Below are positions 63,982 to 64,000 of a stretch of DNA of 64,000 nt, piece after piece. Source of the stretch: an uncultured beta proteobacterium (GTDB taxonomy: Bacteria > Pseudomonadota > Gammaproteobacteria > Burkholderiales > Burkholderiaceae_B); contig CAIUZV010000267.1 in the NCBI GenBank assembly GCA_903903735.1, positions 16,440-80,439 on the forward strand, written 5' to 3'. Made by a program: the position numbers and the translations under genes. Each line of letters starts with the position of its first letter. Within the stretch, counting starts at the first letter, position 1. The notes beneath the pieces were generated by a model. That model did not search any database, was not told the origin of the DNA, and saw only the letters and a program-made list of their open reading frames with translations.

Positions 63982-64000
63982 ATGAAATTTCGCGTTTTAA
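63982..64000 (+). CDS. Start of a gene cut by the window end
   Basis: ATG 63982 follows a strong AAGGAG ribosome site and a possible promoter, and opens 'MKFRVL'. Only six codons are visible. The basic-hydrophobic start would fit a signal peptide, but no function can be given. Confidence 0.6.

Noticed and set aside
1-64000. CRISPR arrays, rRNA and tRNA genes
   Set aside because: I saw no regularly spaced direct repeats and no recognisable rRNA or tRNA sequence; a tRNAscan and CRISPR finder run would be decisive.

Overview
The window looks like the chromosome of a betaproteobacterium, most likely Burkholderiales and possibly Comamonadaceae-like. The evidence is high GC in the housekeeping-like genes, an E. 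coli-type RfaH with an ops site, and lambda-like prophage genes with GC-rich codon use. I ran no database search, so the taxonomic placement is inference. Almost the whole window is accessory DNA, with no core housekeeping genes visible.

Region 1 (1 to about 26.5 kb) is most of a lambda-like siphovirus prophage. It opens inside the end of a P4/D5-type primase, followed by a RuvC-like resolvase, a DUF6362 protein and a ParB-N6/N4 methyltransferase fusion. Four small genes then run leftward, including DUF3489 and DUF6900 members. Packaging and head genes follow in lambda order: small and large terminase, gpW, portal, S49 protease with an in-frame nested scaffold start, gpD, gpE and a head-tail joiner. 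The tail block holds a terminator-like protein, the tube, a G/GT chaperone pair with a probable -1 frameshift, the tape measure, two tandem RCC1-propeller proteins, a DUF1833 protein, an NlpC/P60 protein and gpJ. Lysis genes (holin, GH73-type endolysin, Rz with nested Rz1) close the prophage before a strong terminator. The left end lies outside the window.

Region 2 (26.6 to 31.9 kb) carries two paralogous RfaH-type NusG genes, the first fused to an N-terminal helix-turn-helix domain. They flank a three-gene module: a large serine recombinase and two different ParB/RepB-like proteins, with a 16-codon upstream ORF coupled to the first ParB gene.

Region 3 (32.05 to 61.0 kb) is one long rightward surface-polysaccharide locus. 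It starts with a 12/12 match to the ops element GGCGGTAGCGTG just downstream of rfaH, then an EPS-type MarR regulator. UDP-sugar genes (ugd, galE, UDP-xylose synthase) are present. A legionaminic-acid-like set (legB, ptmE, neuC/legG, neuB/legI and CMP-sugar synthetase homologues) lacks a visible aminotransferase and acetyltransferase. Tailoring enzymes, glycosyltransferases, an ABC half-transporter and a Wzy-like polymerase follow. The locus ends with a cassette ordered like the P. aeruginosa O11 wbjB-C-D-E-F, initiating transferase, wbpM block. Several inserts are AT-rich and look recently acquired. A G12 tract in a coding sequence and a 7-bp repeat (5 copies) beside the wbpM-like start are candidate phase-variation switches.

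Region 4 (61.0 to 64 kb) looks like the edge of another genomic island: leftward helix-turn-helix genes of the AlpA/excisionase type, then a rightward Xre-RES toxin-antitoxin pair with a recognisable promoter and operator. A structured non-coding stretch with a terminator follows, and then the start of a gene cut by the window end.
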